Part shown: positions 1-6,515 of the stretch, piece by piece
Numbering within the stretch: the stretch's first letter is position 1
Layout: every line of letters starts with the position of its first letter
DNA from: a virus
Length of the DNA: 45,122 nucleotides
Direction: 5' to 3' (one strand)
Virus record (IMG/VR): IMGVR_UViG_3300009103_000055
Coordinates: 1 to 45,122 of that record
The notes under the pieces: model-generated
What the model saw: the letters and a program-made list of their open reading frames with translations, nothing else
Told to the model about the DNA's origin: nothing
Database searches by the model: none
Position numbers and translations under genes: made by a program

Positions 1-65
1 TAATTAAAACAAAAATAAAAATCGTTTTTTATGTGATTAAAAAACTGATTAAAAATGCGATTTTT
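1..65. repeat. Terminal direct repeat, left copy (65 bp)
   Basis: Bases 1-65 are identical to 45058-45122. This is what a linearised circular assembly looks like when a k-mer overlap is left at both ends, so the unit genome would be 45057 bp. A true short terminal redundancy of the virion DNA cannot be excluded from sequence. The copy contains an 8-bp inverted repeat (AAAAATCG at 17-24 against CGATTTTT at 58-65) and a repeated TGATTAAAAA at 34-43 and 46-55, spaced 12 bp apart. Confidence 0.95.
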
Positions 66-67
66 TA

Positions 68-87
68 TTTGTTTAATATTAAACAAA
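68..87. repeat. Perfect 20-bp palindrome
   Basis: The centre GTTTAATATTAAAC is extended by three matching bases on each side, giving a perfect 20-bp dyad. It sits inside the loop of the 31-nt inverted repeat, in the gene-free region. Its size and symmetry suit a binding site for a dimeric DNA-binding protein. The HTH protein at 5125-5361 and the HigA-like protein at 44548-44991 are candidates, but no evidence links either to it. Confidence 0.85.
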
Positions 88-115
88 ACTAAAAAACTAT
101 ACAAACTAACAGCTA
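85..115. repeat. Right arm of a 31-nt inverted repeat across the genome junction
   Basis: Partner of 45024-45054; the only differences are two single-base mismatches. The surrounding region 1-189 has no gene and is very AT-rich. Confidence 0.85.
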
Positions 116-133
116 AATTGAACATTCTGCTTA

Positions 134-196
134 ATTCTTCACTGACCAAAATTCTTCACTGACCAAAATTCTTCACTGACCAAAATTCTTCACTGA
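134..196. repeat. 17-bp tandem repeat (about 3.7 copies)
   Basis: The unit ATTCTTCACTGACCAAA starts at 134, 151, 168 and 185, the last copy being cut short. The array runs into the stop codon (TGA at 190-192, minus strand) of the 148-aa gene and otherwise lies in non-coding DNA. Unit length, copy number and position beside an AT-rich dyad resemble plasmid and phage iterons, so a role in replication initiation is possible but not shown. Confidence 0.9.
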
Positions 197-636
197 GAGT
201 TTTTACAATATTCCATTTTTTCCACCATGCTATATATCTCTCCCCACGTATTCTCATCCATACGATACGAAACCTGATGAATGTTATGGTTTGTTAGATC
301 CAAGCCATCATCCAGATACGATCCGATCTTAGCATGCAATAAGTTAATATGACTATCTAACTGTTGCACCCTAGCCCATAGTTTTTCAAACTCGCCTCTG
401 GTAACATTCATTACTTCGTCAGGATCAGCTTGCATATCACCCCAGTTGCCGGTTTCTGGGTACAGATCCTCCTCGTTAATTTCTTTAGTAACTGATTGTA
501 CTAATCCTAATTCCAATTGCTCAGAAATTTCTTCAATTCTTCTTGTATCACGTGGTTTTAATTTTTCAGTTTTCATTTGCTCAGAAATTTCTTCAATTCT
601 TCTTGTATCACGTGGTTTTAATTTTTCAGTTTTCAT
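190..636 (-). CDS. Hypothetical protein with duplicated N-terminus (148 aa)
   Basis: I do not recognise this protein. It is hydrophilic, and the first 20 residues (MKTEKLKPRDTRRIEEISEQ) are repeated exactly, because a 60-bp tandem duplication (517-639) copied the start codon and the following 19 codons. The outer ATG (634-636) has a good ribosome binding site, GAGG about 9 nt upstream, which decides the start; the inner ATG at 574-576 lacks one. The middle is acidic and the C-terminal part looks helical. It is the last gene of the leftward early operon and its stop lies in the 17-bp repeat array. Confidence 0.7.
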   Translation of the reverse strand: MKTEKLKPRDTRRIEEISEQMKTEKLKPRDTRRIEEISEQLELGLVQSVTKEINEEDLYPETGNWGDMQADPDEVMNVTRGEFEKLWARVQQLDSHINLLHAKIGSYLDDGLDLTNHNIHQVSYRMDENTWGEIYSMVEKMEYCKNSQ

Positions 637-639
637 TTG
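517..639. repeat. 60-bp tandem duplication
   Basis: Positions 517-579 match 577-639 exactly with a period of 60, an in-frame duplication of the 5' end of the 148-aa gene. The absence of any divergence points to a very recent event, or to an assembly duplication. Confidence 0.9.
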
Positions 640-654
640 TGCTTTCCTCTTTGT

Positions 655-747
655 TTAGCAGTTTATGTAATAATAGCTTAATAACGAGAAAAACACAAAT
701 AAATTTAGCATTTCTCCCGCCGTGTCAACAATAACTTCCTTGTTCAT
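655..747 (-). CDS. Tiny membrane peptide (30 aa)
   Basis: An ATG at 745-747 opens a 30-codon frame. It begins MNKEVIVDTAGEML and continues into a hydrophobic stretch (LFVFFSLL) likely to span the membrane. The start overlaps the stop of the upstream 103-aa gene as ATGA, and GAGAGG lies about 6 nt upstream, so translational coupling is likely. Nothing in the sequence gives a function. Short single-pass peptides in early phage operons often act on the host envelope or signalling, but that is only analogy. Confidence 0.55.
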   Translation of the reverse strand: MNKEVIVDTAGEMLNLFVFFSLLSYYYINC

Positions 748-1055
748 AATATGCCTCTCATCCAGCATAACCCTAAAATATTGAAAACAGCCCTACTACC
801 ATCTATTAATACTTTTTCTTTTGTAAAACTCTTAGCGCAATAAGAAGTCGGTAGTATTCTTTCTTTTCTCATAACATGAGGAGTATGGAGTTTTATTTGG
901 TGGTAGTTTTCACCCCCTACTACTTCTACCGTACAACCCCAAGGTAGATTATGTAGAGCCTCTATAGTGCTATCATAAGCTTTAAAGCCTATTTCGGTAT
1001 TACCTAGTAGGAAACATTGGAATTCACCAGAACACATAACCATATTACTTACCAT
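744..1055 (-). CDS. Hypothetical protein (103 aa)
   Basis: No family was recognised. The protein has several cysteines, a Gly/Val-rich centre (TVEVVGGENYHQIKL) that could be a small beta fold, and a basic C-terminal half. The annotated ATG (1053-1055) overlaps the end of the exonuclease gene. A second ATG at 1041-1043, two bases after the exonuclease stop, is an equally good start and would shorten the protein by four residues. Tight packing on both sides supports it being a real gene of the leftward operon. Confidence 0.6.
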   Translation of the reverse strand: MVSNMVMCSGEFQCFLLGNTEIGFKAYDSTIEALHNLPWGCTVEVVGGENYHQIKLHTPHVMRKERILPTSYCAKSFTKEKVLIDGSRAVFNILGLCWMRGIL

Positions 1056-1599
1056 CCTCGTATCTCAAAATTTTAGACCACATGTAGTTGATATACTGAG
1101 CCTGGTCAATAGCGTCGTCTAGAGCGTTATGCTTCACACCCGTCATACCCTTAGACAAACCGCCGCGCTGAGATTCATACATATCTTTCACAGTGCGGAA
1201 ATCCCGAATGTTCCAAAACTTCCAAGGTATTTGTAAATCGTGCTGCCGATAGGCGTCTTCTAATATGGAAATATCAAAGGTTGGTCCATTACCCCACACT
1301 TTAGCATCGGGAGGTAAGAACTCAGATAACTCCTCCAAAACCTCTACTAGATCATCAATACCTTCCAATGCGGATTTGGCTTTTGCATCTTGGCTATCCC
1401 ACCATCGCATAGTATCAGGGCAACATCTACGACCTTGCTCAAGCCAATCTAACTCACGGTAGAAAGTGTTCTCAACGTCTACTTTACCTAACCTGGGATC
1501 AAATAGCACGGCCCCTATACTAACAATAGCTGCGTCACTACCTTTATCGTTTGTCGCCATTGTTTCCAAGTCAATCATTACGTGCCTAAGAGATTTCAT
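1045..1599 (-). CDS. DEDDh 3'-5' exonuclease, Rv2179c/DUF5051-like
   Basis: The protein has the DEDD nuclease layout. Motif I is MIDLETMA (residues 8-15) with the catalytic Asp and Glu, motif II lies in the NGPTFDISIL segment with Asp near residue 108, and motif III is KHNALDDA near residues 160-167 with the His and Asp. Small phage proteins of this type (184 aa) are annotated as RNase T-like or DUF5051 exonucleases and could act on RNA or single-stranded DNA. GGAGG 9 nt before the ATG fixes the start. It overlaps the 59-aa gene upstream and the 103-aa gene downstream. Substrate cannot be read from sequence. Confidence 0.88.
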   Translation of the reverse strand: MKSLRHVMIDLETMATNDKGSDAAIVSIGAVLFDPRLGKVDVENTFYRELDWLEQGRRCCPDTMRWWDSQDAKAKSALEGIDDLVEVLEELSEFLPPDAKVWGNGPTFDISILEDAYRQHDLQIPWKFWNIRDFRTVKDMYESQRGGLSKGMTGVKHNALDDAIDQAQYINYMWSKILRYEDGK

Positions 1600-1765
1600 C
1601 TAATTGTTCCTCCAGCTTATTAATTTGAGAGTTAATGGAATGTTGCTCGGCGATAAACTCGGATATCTCATGGGGATCATTAGAAGATTTCTGCATCTTA
1701 ATCAATAATCTCCATTGCCAGTTCAACACTCTGATTTTCAATTTAATCTTTAATTTCTTTAGCAT
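1586..1765 (-). CDS. Small basic/coiled-coil protein (59 aa)
   Basis: The start overlaps the stop of the upstream 52-aa gene as TAATG, and the end overlaps the exonuclease start by 14 nt. The N-terminus is strongly basic (MLKKLKIKLKIRVLNWQWR) and the C-terminus is heptad-like (INSQINKLEEQLDEIS). The basic amphipathic start could contact membrane or nucleic acid, and the C-terminal helix could mediate oligomerisation; both are inferences. The overlaps at both ends and an upstream GGGG-type ribosome binding site are the main evidence that it is translated. Confidence 0.55.
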   Translation of the reverse strand: MLKKLKIKLKIRVLNWQWRLLIKMQKSSNDPHEISEFIAEQHSINSQINKLEEQLDEIS

Positions 1766-1923
1766 TAATCCCTACCCCCTGTCATTATTATCGACCCAGT
1801 TAGCAAATACGTTATAAACCACATAGGCGTACCTATCTCTTCCCCTGCGAAATATGTCAAAGCATTAACAGCTATAACGCAAGTTAACAATATTCCTGAA
1901 ATTACAAAAATGGCGGTTCTCAT
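1765..1923 (-). CDS. Small two-helix membrane protein (52 aa)
   Basis: The ATG at 1921-1923 overlaps the stop of the upstream lipoprotein gene as ATGA, and GAGG lies about 11 nt upstream. The product has an N-terminal hydrophobic helix (AIFVISGILLTCVIAV) and a second one (MWFITYLLTGSIIM) separated by an acidic turn, which predicts a two-pass inner membrane protein. No family was recognised. Its place directly after a lipoprotein-like gene could mean a shared role at the host envelope, but this is speculation. Confidence 0.6.
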   Translation of the reverse strand: MRTAIFVISGILLTCVIAVNALTYFAGEEIGTPMWFITYLLTGSIIMTGGRD

Positions 1924-2162
1924 TGTTTACAGTTCCTCAATACTGAAGCTGGTACAATTTTATCATTATGGGAATTAGAAACAACATATACATAATTATT
2001 CCTAACCTTACTGGTACCAATCGCAAAACTACTAACTACGACCTCCTCGCCCAACATTTCACAAATATACCCTACCTTTAATCCCACACCGTCTCCGGAA
2101 ATAGGTGGTTCCCCGCAAGAAATACAAGCCGCACAACTTAATATTAAAATTAAAAATTTCAT
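1920..2162 (-). CDS. Putative small lipoprotein (80 aa)
   Basis: A short hydrophobic N-terminus (FLILILSCAACISC) ends in a Cys followed by GEPP, which resembles a lipoprotein signal peptide although the residues before the Cys do not match the classic L-A-G-C consensus well. The mature part is about 64 residues with two further Cys that could form a disulfide. Early-expressed phage lipoproteins are sometimes superinfection-exclusion factors; here that is only a possibility. Coupled by ATGA to the next gene. Confidence 0.6.
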   Translation of the reverse strand: MKFLILILSCAACISCGEPPISGDGVGLKVGYICEMLGEEVVVSSFAIGTSKVRNNYVYVVSNSHNDKIVPASVLRNCKQ

Positions 2163-2166
2163 TTTT

Positions 2167-2508
2167 CTACCCTCTAGTTATTAGTTTATCTGCAAAGCTG
2201 TTTAATACTTCTTCCATATTGGAAATAATCTCGCACGTAGGTTTTTCTTGTAAGTCACACAAAGATGAGCCTAAAACAAAAACCATTTCCTCCAAGTCCC
2301 TAACTCTATCAGGATCAAATTCACCGCACTTAATCTTAACCGTTCTTTCTAGCTGCGAATTGACTTCTTTGACCGCTTTAATTTCCTTTTCCAATTTACC
2401 AATACGTTCTCTCTGTGCATTAATCAATCGCTTATTAGATTCAACCTTAAGTTGCAAGCCACTAATATTTTTACCTAGCCGTTCTATCTGTGACCCTACT
2501 CCTGTCAT
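2167..2508 (-). CDS. Coiled-coil protein (113 aa)
   Basis: The ATG overlaps the primase-helicase stop as ATGA. Residues 5-60 show a regular heptad pattern rich in Leu, Ile, Lys and Glu (for example QIERLGKNISGLQLKV and ERIGKLEKEIKAVKEV), so the protein is probably a dimeric coiled coil. The rest is mixed charged sequence with Cys at two positions. No family was recognised. Coupling to the primase-helicase suggests an accessory replication role, but the sequence does not show it. Confidence 0.65.
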   Translation of the reverse strand: MTGVGSQIERLGKNISGLQLKVESNKRLINAQRERIGKLEKEIKAVKEVNSQLERTVKIKCGEFDPDRVRDLEEMVFVLGSSLCDLQEKPTCEIISNMEEVLNSFADKLITRG

Positions 2509-5084
2509 AATATATCCTCCGCATCAATGTGGTCTTTAAGCTTACCGCCATAAACCTTCATTTGGTTAGCATGTCCAGCTCTTATCGTAAAACCTAAGTC
2601 TTCCAAATCTTTCTTGAAAGTCATCTTCTTTTTCATGTTTTTGATGTCTATTCCGTTTTCTTCACACCAGTTAGTATAGATGCTTCCATACAATAAACCT
2701 AATGATGTAACAGAATCTTGAGGATTACAAGTTTTTTCTATAGTTTCTTTAACAAAGCGAACTACATTATTAGCAACGCCCAACCACTCTTCCTTAGCAG
2801 ATTCACAGCTTTTAGGTACTTGGAACTTGCCCCGGTTTCTCAAGCGTTCTATACCTTCTAGCATAAAATTCAGAACACCTGACATTTCTTCCTTACTGCT
2901 AATTATGTTATCGACCCTATCTAAATCCTCTACATTGCCTTGAGCTGTGAATTGACGGTTGAAAGGTATTATGTGCGCTCGACGAATCATACCGTGACTT
3001 AAATCTTTAATAGCTGGGAAGCCGTTACTACACATAATAACACTGCCTGAATACATAAAGTTGAACCTAGCTTTATGTTTAGGGTTAGCTTCCATCTCTG
3101 AGTTCTCACTAAGTAGTTTCATACCTGCGTCCTTGAGCATATAGTTAGCCGGTAATTCTTGAAGTGTTATACACAGCTTGCCCAACAAACTAGCAGTAAC
3201 ATGCTCATCGGCGCTATCAGTACCTACGGCTAATACCTTACTTGTACCGGGTAATAACGCCCTCTTAAGTATAGCGCCTAACACTTTAATTAAAGTACTC
3301 TTACCGTCACCACCTGGGCCTCTGAACAGATACCAACTAGCGATATTTTTATAAGGCTGAAGCATATAACCCATTATTTCACCTATGTGGCGTACCATAT
3401 CTTCGGTATCGTCATACAGGTCGAATATCTCTCTTATGGTTTGCATGAACAACGGACATTTAGCACTTGGGTCATAGTCTACATCTAGGCAGTTGATCAT
3501 GTAGCTTCTATAGTTATGTTGCTTAAGAACATGTGTTCCGTCTTTATGTATCCATAGTTCTCCGTTCTTACAGTTAATAATACTCTTAGGCATATCTAAA
3601 GTATGTAGCCTATCCGTCATTGTTGATACTTGTATACGTGTCAGCTTAACAGCTTGGTTGATAAGACTAATCTCATTGTAAGAAATGTCCATTTTAGCTT
3701 TAAGGGTATGTAACACACTTTGTATAAGTTTAGCTAAGAACTCATCGTTGATTTCAATCCAATGGGTTTTGTAGAAAGCCCATAACATACCGGCGGGGGT
3801 GTTTATTAAATGGCGACCTTCGTTAAAAGTCTTCTCTAAAGTCTTTTTACTTAATAGTAAGGCGAAGTCGTCTGATATCTTAGAATCTAGTTCCTTGAGC
3901 AGTTTGTTTATCTGGGATTGTTTTAATATTTTCTTGGATATCAGTATTTGTTGCGCCTTAACAGACTCAATACTACTAGAAGCTTTAATAAGCCTTAAAC
4001 AAGTCATTAGGTCTTCATCGCTACAAGTCTGCTGTAGATCATTGGCATAGCTTATAGCAGCGCCTTCAACACCGGCTTCCCCTTCTGGTGTACTATAGAT
4101 GTCGTCTACGTCTATTTCCCTAGCGGCTTCCTTAACGGTTTCAATCATTTCTGATTCTTCGCTATTCTCATCGTCCTTAATGTCCGGCATGGATGAAAAG
4201 CTCAAAGCCGCTTTAACTTCTTTAGATTCCTGACCGCTATTCTTAAGTTCTCTAATTAAAGTACCAGCAGTATAAGCTATTTCCTTATTAGATAAACTTT
4301 CCCATCGAGATCTAATACTATTCTCTTCGTTAGCGTACTTTGAATCTTGTAAAGACCACTCTACAAATTCTTCAATACCTTCGCCGTTGGTAGCATGGTG
4401 AGAGGCACATAGTAATGGGAACCATGAATCATTATCAGAATAGTCTTCCGGTTCTAACTTAGATAATACCATATCTCTAAGCTGATCACCGTTCAAACAA
4501 CCTTGACCTGATGAGTAATCTGTCTTCTTAGGTAGCGGTCTTTCTATCTTACCAATTATAGAAGCCGGGAGTTCCTTACGCTCACATTCGTTTACCCACG
4601 TGTAATATTCACCGTTGGGGTGTTTAGAACCAGCGCATAAAACTTGACGCCCCTTCCTCTTAAATTCTACACCGGGGAAGTCTTCAACCGTTTCTCTAAT
4701 AGTACGGTAGTCTAATCCTTCTGGTAAATTGAAATATAAGTGGTAACCGCCGCCGCCGGTTTGAACAGAAGGTACGTCCGACACCATATCTTCAAAATCA
4801 AAATAACCAAATGTATCGGCTAATTTATCTTCTACGTCTTCGCCGTTGTAGTTACGGGGATCCATATCCACAACAACTTCATTTTCGTTTATCCTATAAC
4901 CTAAGTTATAACCGGATTCGATCCAAGAATCGTAATCATTACGGTCATACTTACGAGTAGTCCAATCCATATCTTTAGGGGTCTTACCTCTTTGCTTACC
5001 CTTCTTCATTTTATTCCATGGGTTGATGGGAATAATATCAGACCCTTTAGAATAATGTCGCAATTGAGATTTATTATACGCCAT
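2505..5084 (-). CDS. Primase-polymerase fused to SF3 (D5-like) helicase
   Basis: This 859-aa protein has two modules. Residues about 15-180 form a bifunctional primase-polymerase domain: VVVDMDP near 70-76 gives the catalytic Asp pair and TGGGGYHLYF near 110-120 the nucleotide-binding His segment. The C-terminal third is a superfamily 3 helicase with Walker A GPGGDGKST near 590, an acidic LQEL strand near 640 and the sensor segment VIMCSNGFP near 685. Such fusions prime and unwind DNA at phage and plasmid origins. It follows the HTH gene and is transcribed opposite to the DNA polymerase gene. Confidence 0.93.
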   Translation of the reverse strand: MAYNKSQLRHYSKGSDIIPINPWNKMKKGKQRGKTPKDMDWTTRKYDRNDYDSWIESGYNLGYRINENEVVVDMDPRNYNGEDVEDKLADTFGYFDFEDMVSDVPSVQTGGGGYHLYFNLPEGLDYRTIRETVEDFPGVEFKRKGRQVLCAGSKHPNGEYYTWVNECERKELPASIIGKIERPLPKKTDYSSGQGCLNGDQLRDMVLSKLEPEDYSDNDSWFPLLCASHHATNGEGIEEFVEWSLQDSKYANEENSIRSRWESLSNKEIAYTAGTLIRELKNSGQESKEVKAALSFSSMPDIKDDENSEESEMIETVKEAAREIDVDDIYSTPEGEAGVEGAAISYANDLQQTCSDEDLMTCLRLIKASSSIESVKAQQILISKKILKQSQINKLLKELDSKISDDFALLLSKKTLEKTFNEGRHLINTPAGMLWAFYKTHWIEINDEFLAKLIQSVLHTLKAKMDISYNEISLINQAVKLTRIQVSTMTDRLHTLDMPKSIINCKNGELWIHKDGTHVLKQHNYRSYMINCLDVDYDPSAKCPLFMQTIREIFDLYDDTEDMVRHIGEIMGYMLQPYKNIASWYLFRGPGGDGKSTLIKVLGAILKRALLPGTSKVLAVGTDSADEHVTASLLGKLCITLQELPANYMLKDAGMKLLSENSEMEANPKHKARFNFMYSGSVIMCSNGFPAIKDLSHGMIRRAHIIPFNRQFTAQGNVEDLDRVDNIISSKEEMSGVLNFMLEGIERLRNRGKFQVPKSCESAKEEWLGVANNVVRFVKETIEKTCNPQDSVTSLGLLYGSIYTNWCEENGIDIKNMKKKMTFKKDLEDLGFTIRAGHANQMKVYGGKLKDHIDAEDIL

Positions 5085-5124
5085 CTTTGGCTCCTGCTTA
5101 AATTAAAGTTGATAGGTTGTTAGG

Positions 5125-5361
5125 TTAAACCATATCGGGTCTTAATTGCTTAGCAGTGAAGTAATCTTTAAAAGTAGGGTGGGAAGCCACTAGATTAGCA
5201 CCGTCTTTGCTTATGCGTCCTCTAGATATCCAGTTGCGAACAGTCATCGCATTAACGTTTAACATCTTAGCTAGGTGGTTGGGGCCGCCCGCCGACTGTA
5301 CTAATGTTTCTAGTTGAGAAGCGTGCTCTTTTTCTAATTGGTCTTTAGTTAGTTCTAACAT
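5125..5361 (-). CDS. Cro/YdaS-like helix-turn-helix regulator (78 aa)
   Basis: Residues about 22-52 read as a helix-turn-helix (GGPNHLAKMLNVNAMTVRNW), with Asn-Ala-Met-Thr-Val-Arg in the recognition helix. Size and layout match small phage Cro-type repressors. It is the first gene of the leftward operon, directly beside six 12-bp repeats (5424-5495) that overlap promoters in both directions, so it is the natural candidate to bind them. No larger CI-like partner was seen. Whether it works in a lytic timing switch or relates to lysogeny is unknown; no integrase was found. Confidence 0.8.
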   Translation of the reverse strand: MLELTKDQLEKEHASQLETLVQSAGGPNHLAKMLNVNAMTVRNWISRGRISKDGANLVASHPTFKDYFTAKQLRPDMV

Positions 5362-5423
5362 TCTATTACCTTATATTTAAGTTGATAGTAATTGTTTATA
5401 AAATATGACTTCCATTTTATAAT

Positions 5424-5495
5424 ACGTTTATTATTACGTTTGTTATTATGTTTGTAAATATATTTGTAAAAATGTTTGTAAAAATGTTTGCTTTT
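5424..5495. repeat. Six 12-bp tandem repeats, probable operator array
   Basis: Six imperfect copies start at 5424, 5436, 5448, 5460, 5472 and 5484, with consensus close to ATGTTTGTWAWW. A 12-bp period is slightly more than one helical turn, so a repressor could bind neighbouring copies on a slowly rotating face. The array contains the -35 and -10 of the leftward promoter and the -35 of the rightward one. Iterons of a second origin are the alternative. Confidence 0.85.
5430..5458 (-). promoter_or_regulatory. Leftward early promoter (predicted)
   Basis: On the minus strand TTTACA (5458-5453) and AATAAT (5435-5430) are separated by 17 nt, a close sigma70 match. Both boxes lie in the 12-bp repeats. 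It would drive the HTH gene starting at 5361 and the primase operon behind it. Confidence 0.55.
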
Positions 5496-5516
5496 GTGAT
5501 TAATATGCGTAATAAT
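5488..5516 (+). promoter_or_regulatory. Rightward early promoter (predicted)
   Basis: TTGCTT (5488-5493) and AATAAT (5511-5516) are separated by 17 nt. The -35 box lies in the last 12-bp repeat, so protein bound there would block it. Transcription would start near 5523 and leave a leader of about 60 nt before the first gene at 5585. Confidence 0.6.
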
Positions 5517-5584
5517 GGTTTCAAGCTTGAGGGGAGAACTCTCTAAAGCGCTAAAACACTAAACTAGATAAACAGGAAAACAAC

Positions 5585-5764
5585 ATGGCTAAGTACACTA
5601 CTAAGCACGTTAAAGAAACTAACTCTGTAGTTCTTTATAAAGGGAATCGAATCGTAGATGTTTGTTTGGTTTCCGATCTCAACGATAATTGTGTAGTTAA
5701 GACTTCCAACTATGTTGCCTGGTTCAATTGCGTAGAACCTTCCCAAGTAGAGCATCTTGTTTAG
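5585..5764 (+). CDS. Small hypothetical protein, first gene of the rightward operon (59 aa)
   Basis: The ATG follows a strong leader with AGG 9 nt upstream; the same AACAGGAAAACA leader recurs before other genes of this operon. The product begins MAKYTTKHVKETNSVVLYKG and is a mixed, soluble sequence with three Cys and a Val-rich centre suggesting a small beta fold. No family was recognised. As the first gene after the early promoter it would be made soon after infection, a position often used for host take-over proteins. Confidence 0.7.
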   Translation: MAKYTTKHVKETNSVVLYKGNRIVDVCLVSDLNDNCVVKTSNYVAWFNCVEPSQVEHLV

Positions 5765-5828
5765 TAGTCTGTAATAACCTGCTAATACCCCTAAACATTA
5801 AACTCAACCTTAATAGGAACTTAAAACA

Positions 5829-6467
5829 ATGCAAAACTTTGTAAACTATCAGATCGCCCTTACCCCTGAGAACGCACCGCTTATCGACAAGGTGAACGAG
5901 CTTATTTTAGGTGGTGAAACGGTTAAAGCGGAAACTAAGCCTGAACCTAAAGCTAAACCTGAGCCTAAAGCTAAGCCTGAGCCTAAAGCTAAGCCTGAGC
6001 CTAAAGCTAAAACTGAGCCTAAAGTTGAAGAAACTGCCGGTGTAGATATTAAGCTTGTTAAAGATGCTTTGCGAGCAGCTAAGAAAGAACACGGTGAAGA
6101 ATTCTGCCTTAGCTCTATGTTAGCCCTAGGTGGGGGTGAAGGTTTAAGCCTAACTAGAACTCTATCTAGCTTGGAAACATCTGTTCACCAAACACTAATT
6201 GATACTTTATCTGCTGGTCCTCAAGACGTAGATGTACCTGAAGAAGTAGACCTACCTGAAGATGATGGTTTAGGTGAAGATGATGGTTTAGGTGAAGATG
6301 ATGACGTACCTACTCCAGAAATGGTAAAAGATGCTCTTAAGGCTATGGCTAAGGTAGATCGCGCAGCGGCTAAAAAGCTAATGACCGACAACGGAGCCGA
6401 TAGTCTTAGTAAAGTAGCCGACTTAGGCCCAGAAGCCCTAAAAGCTATTATGCAAGGTGCTGTTTAA
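5829..6467 (+). CDS. Repeat-linker protein with two related helical domains (212 aa)
   Basis: Three parts are visible. After a short N-terminal region, residues about 36-67 are five copies of an 18-bp repeat (5940-6029) encoding Pro-Glu-Pro-Lys-Ala-Lys type units, a stiff charged linker. A helical segment follows (VKDALRAAKKEHGEEF) and the C-terminus repeats a similar pattern (VKDALKAMAKVDRAAAKKLM), separated by an acidic Asp/Glu stretch. The C-terminal pattern resembles a small helical domain seen at the ends of various phage proteins. Function is unknown. It sits before the DUF2800/DUF2815 recombination pair. Confidence 0.75.
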   Translation: MQNFVNYQIALTPENAPLIDKVNELILGGETVKAETKPEPKAKPEPKAKPEPKAKPEPKAKTEPKVEETAGVDIKLVKDALRAAKKEHGEEFCLSSMLALGGGEGLSLTRTLSSLETSVHQTLIDTLSAGPQDVDVPEEVDLPEDDGLGEDDGLGEDDDVPTPEMVKDALKAMAKVDRAAAKKLMTDNGADSLSKVADLGPEALKAIMQGAV

Positions 6468-6515
6468 TATTAAACCGGGCGGGGAAACTCGCCCTACACT
6501 TTAGGAGTGTTAATA

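Larger units (their letters stand above)
1..189. other. Gene-free AT-rich region, candidate replication origin
   Basis: Together with 45019-45057 this forms the only intergenic stretch dense in structure: a 31-nt inverted repeat, a 20-bp palindrome, short direct repeats and a 17-bp tandem array. No open frame with a ribosome binding site was seen on either strand. Structure plus AT-richness fits an origin. A regulatory region for the late operon is the main alternative. Confidence 0.5.

Noticed and set aside
134-196. CRISPR array
   Set aside because: The 17-bp units are directly joined with no spacers, and no cas gene was seen. The DUF2800 nuclease is only Cas4-like in fold.
2105-2539. 144-codon plus-strand frame opposite the coiled-coil gene
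   Set aside because: Low-complexity Ser/Leu-rich translation typical of an antisense shadow, no ribosome binding site, and it crosses two well-packed minus-strand genes.
5125-5361. CI-type lysogeny repressor and a temperate lifestyle
   Set aside because: The protein is Cro-sized and no integrase, excisionase, attachment site, partition or larger repressor gene was found, so lysogeny cannot be supported.
5564-5755. Minus-strand 63-codon frame opposite the first rightward gene
   Set aside because: The plus-strand 59-codon gene at the same place has a strong ribosome binding site and promoter; the minus frame has neither.
6477-6494. Terminator after the 212-aa gene (GGGCG...CGCCC hairpin)
   Set aside because: The stem is only five base pairs and is followed by TACAC, not a T-run; it is too weak to list.
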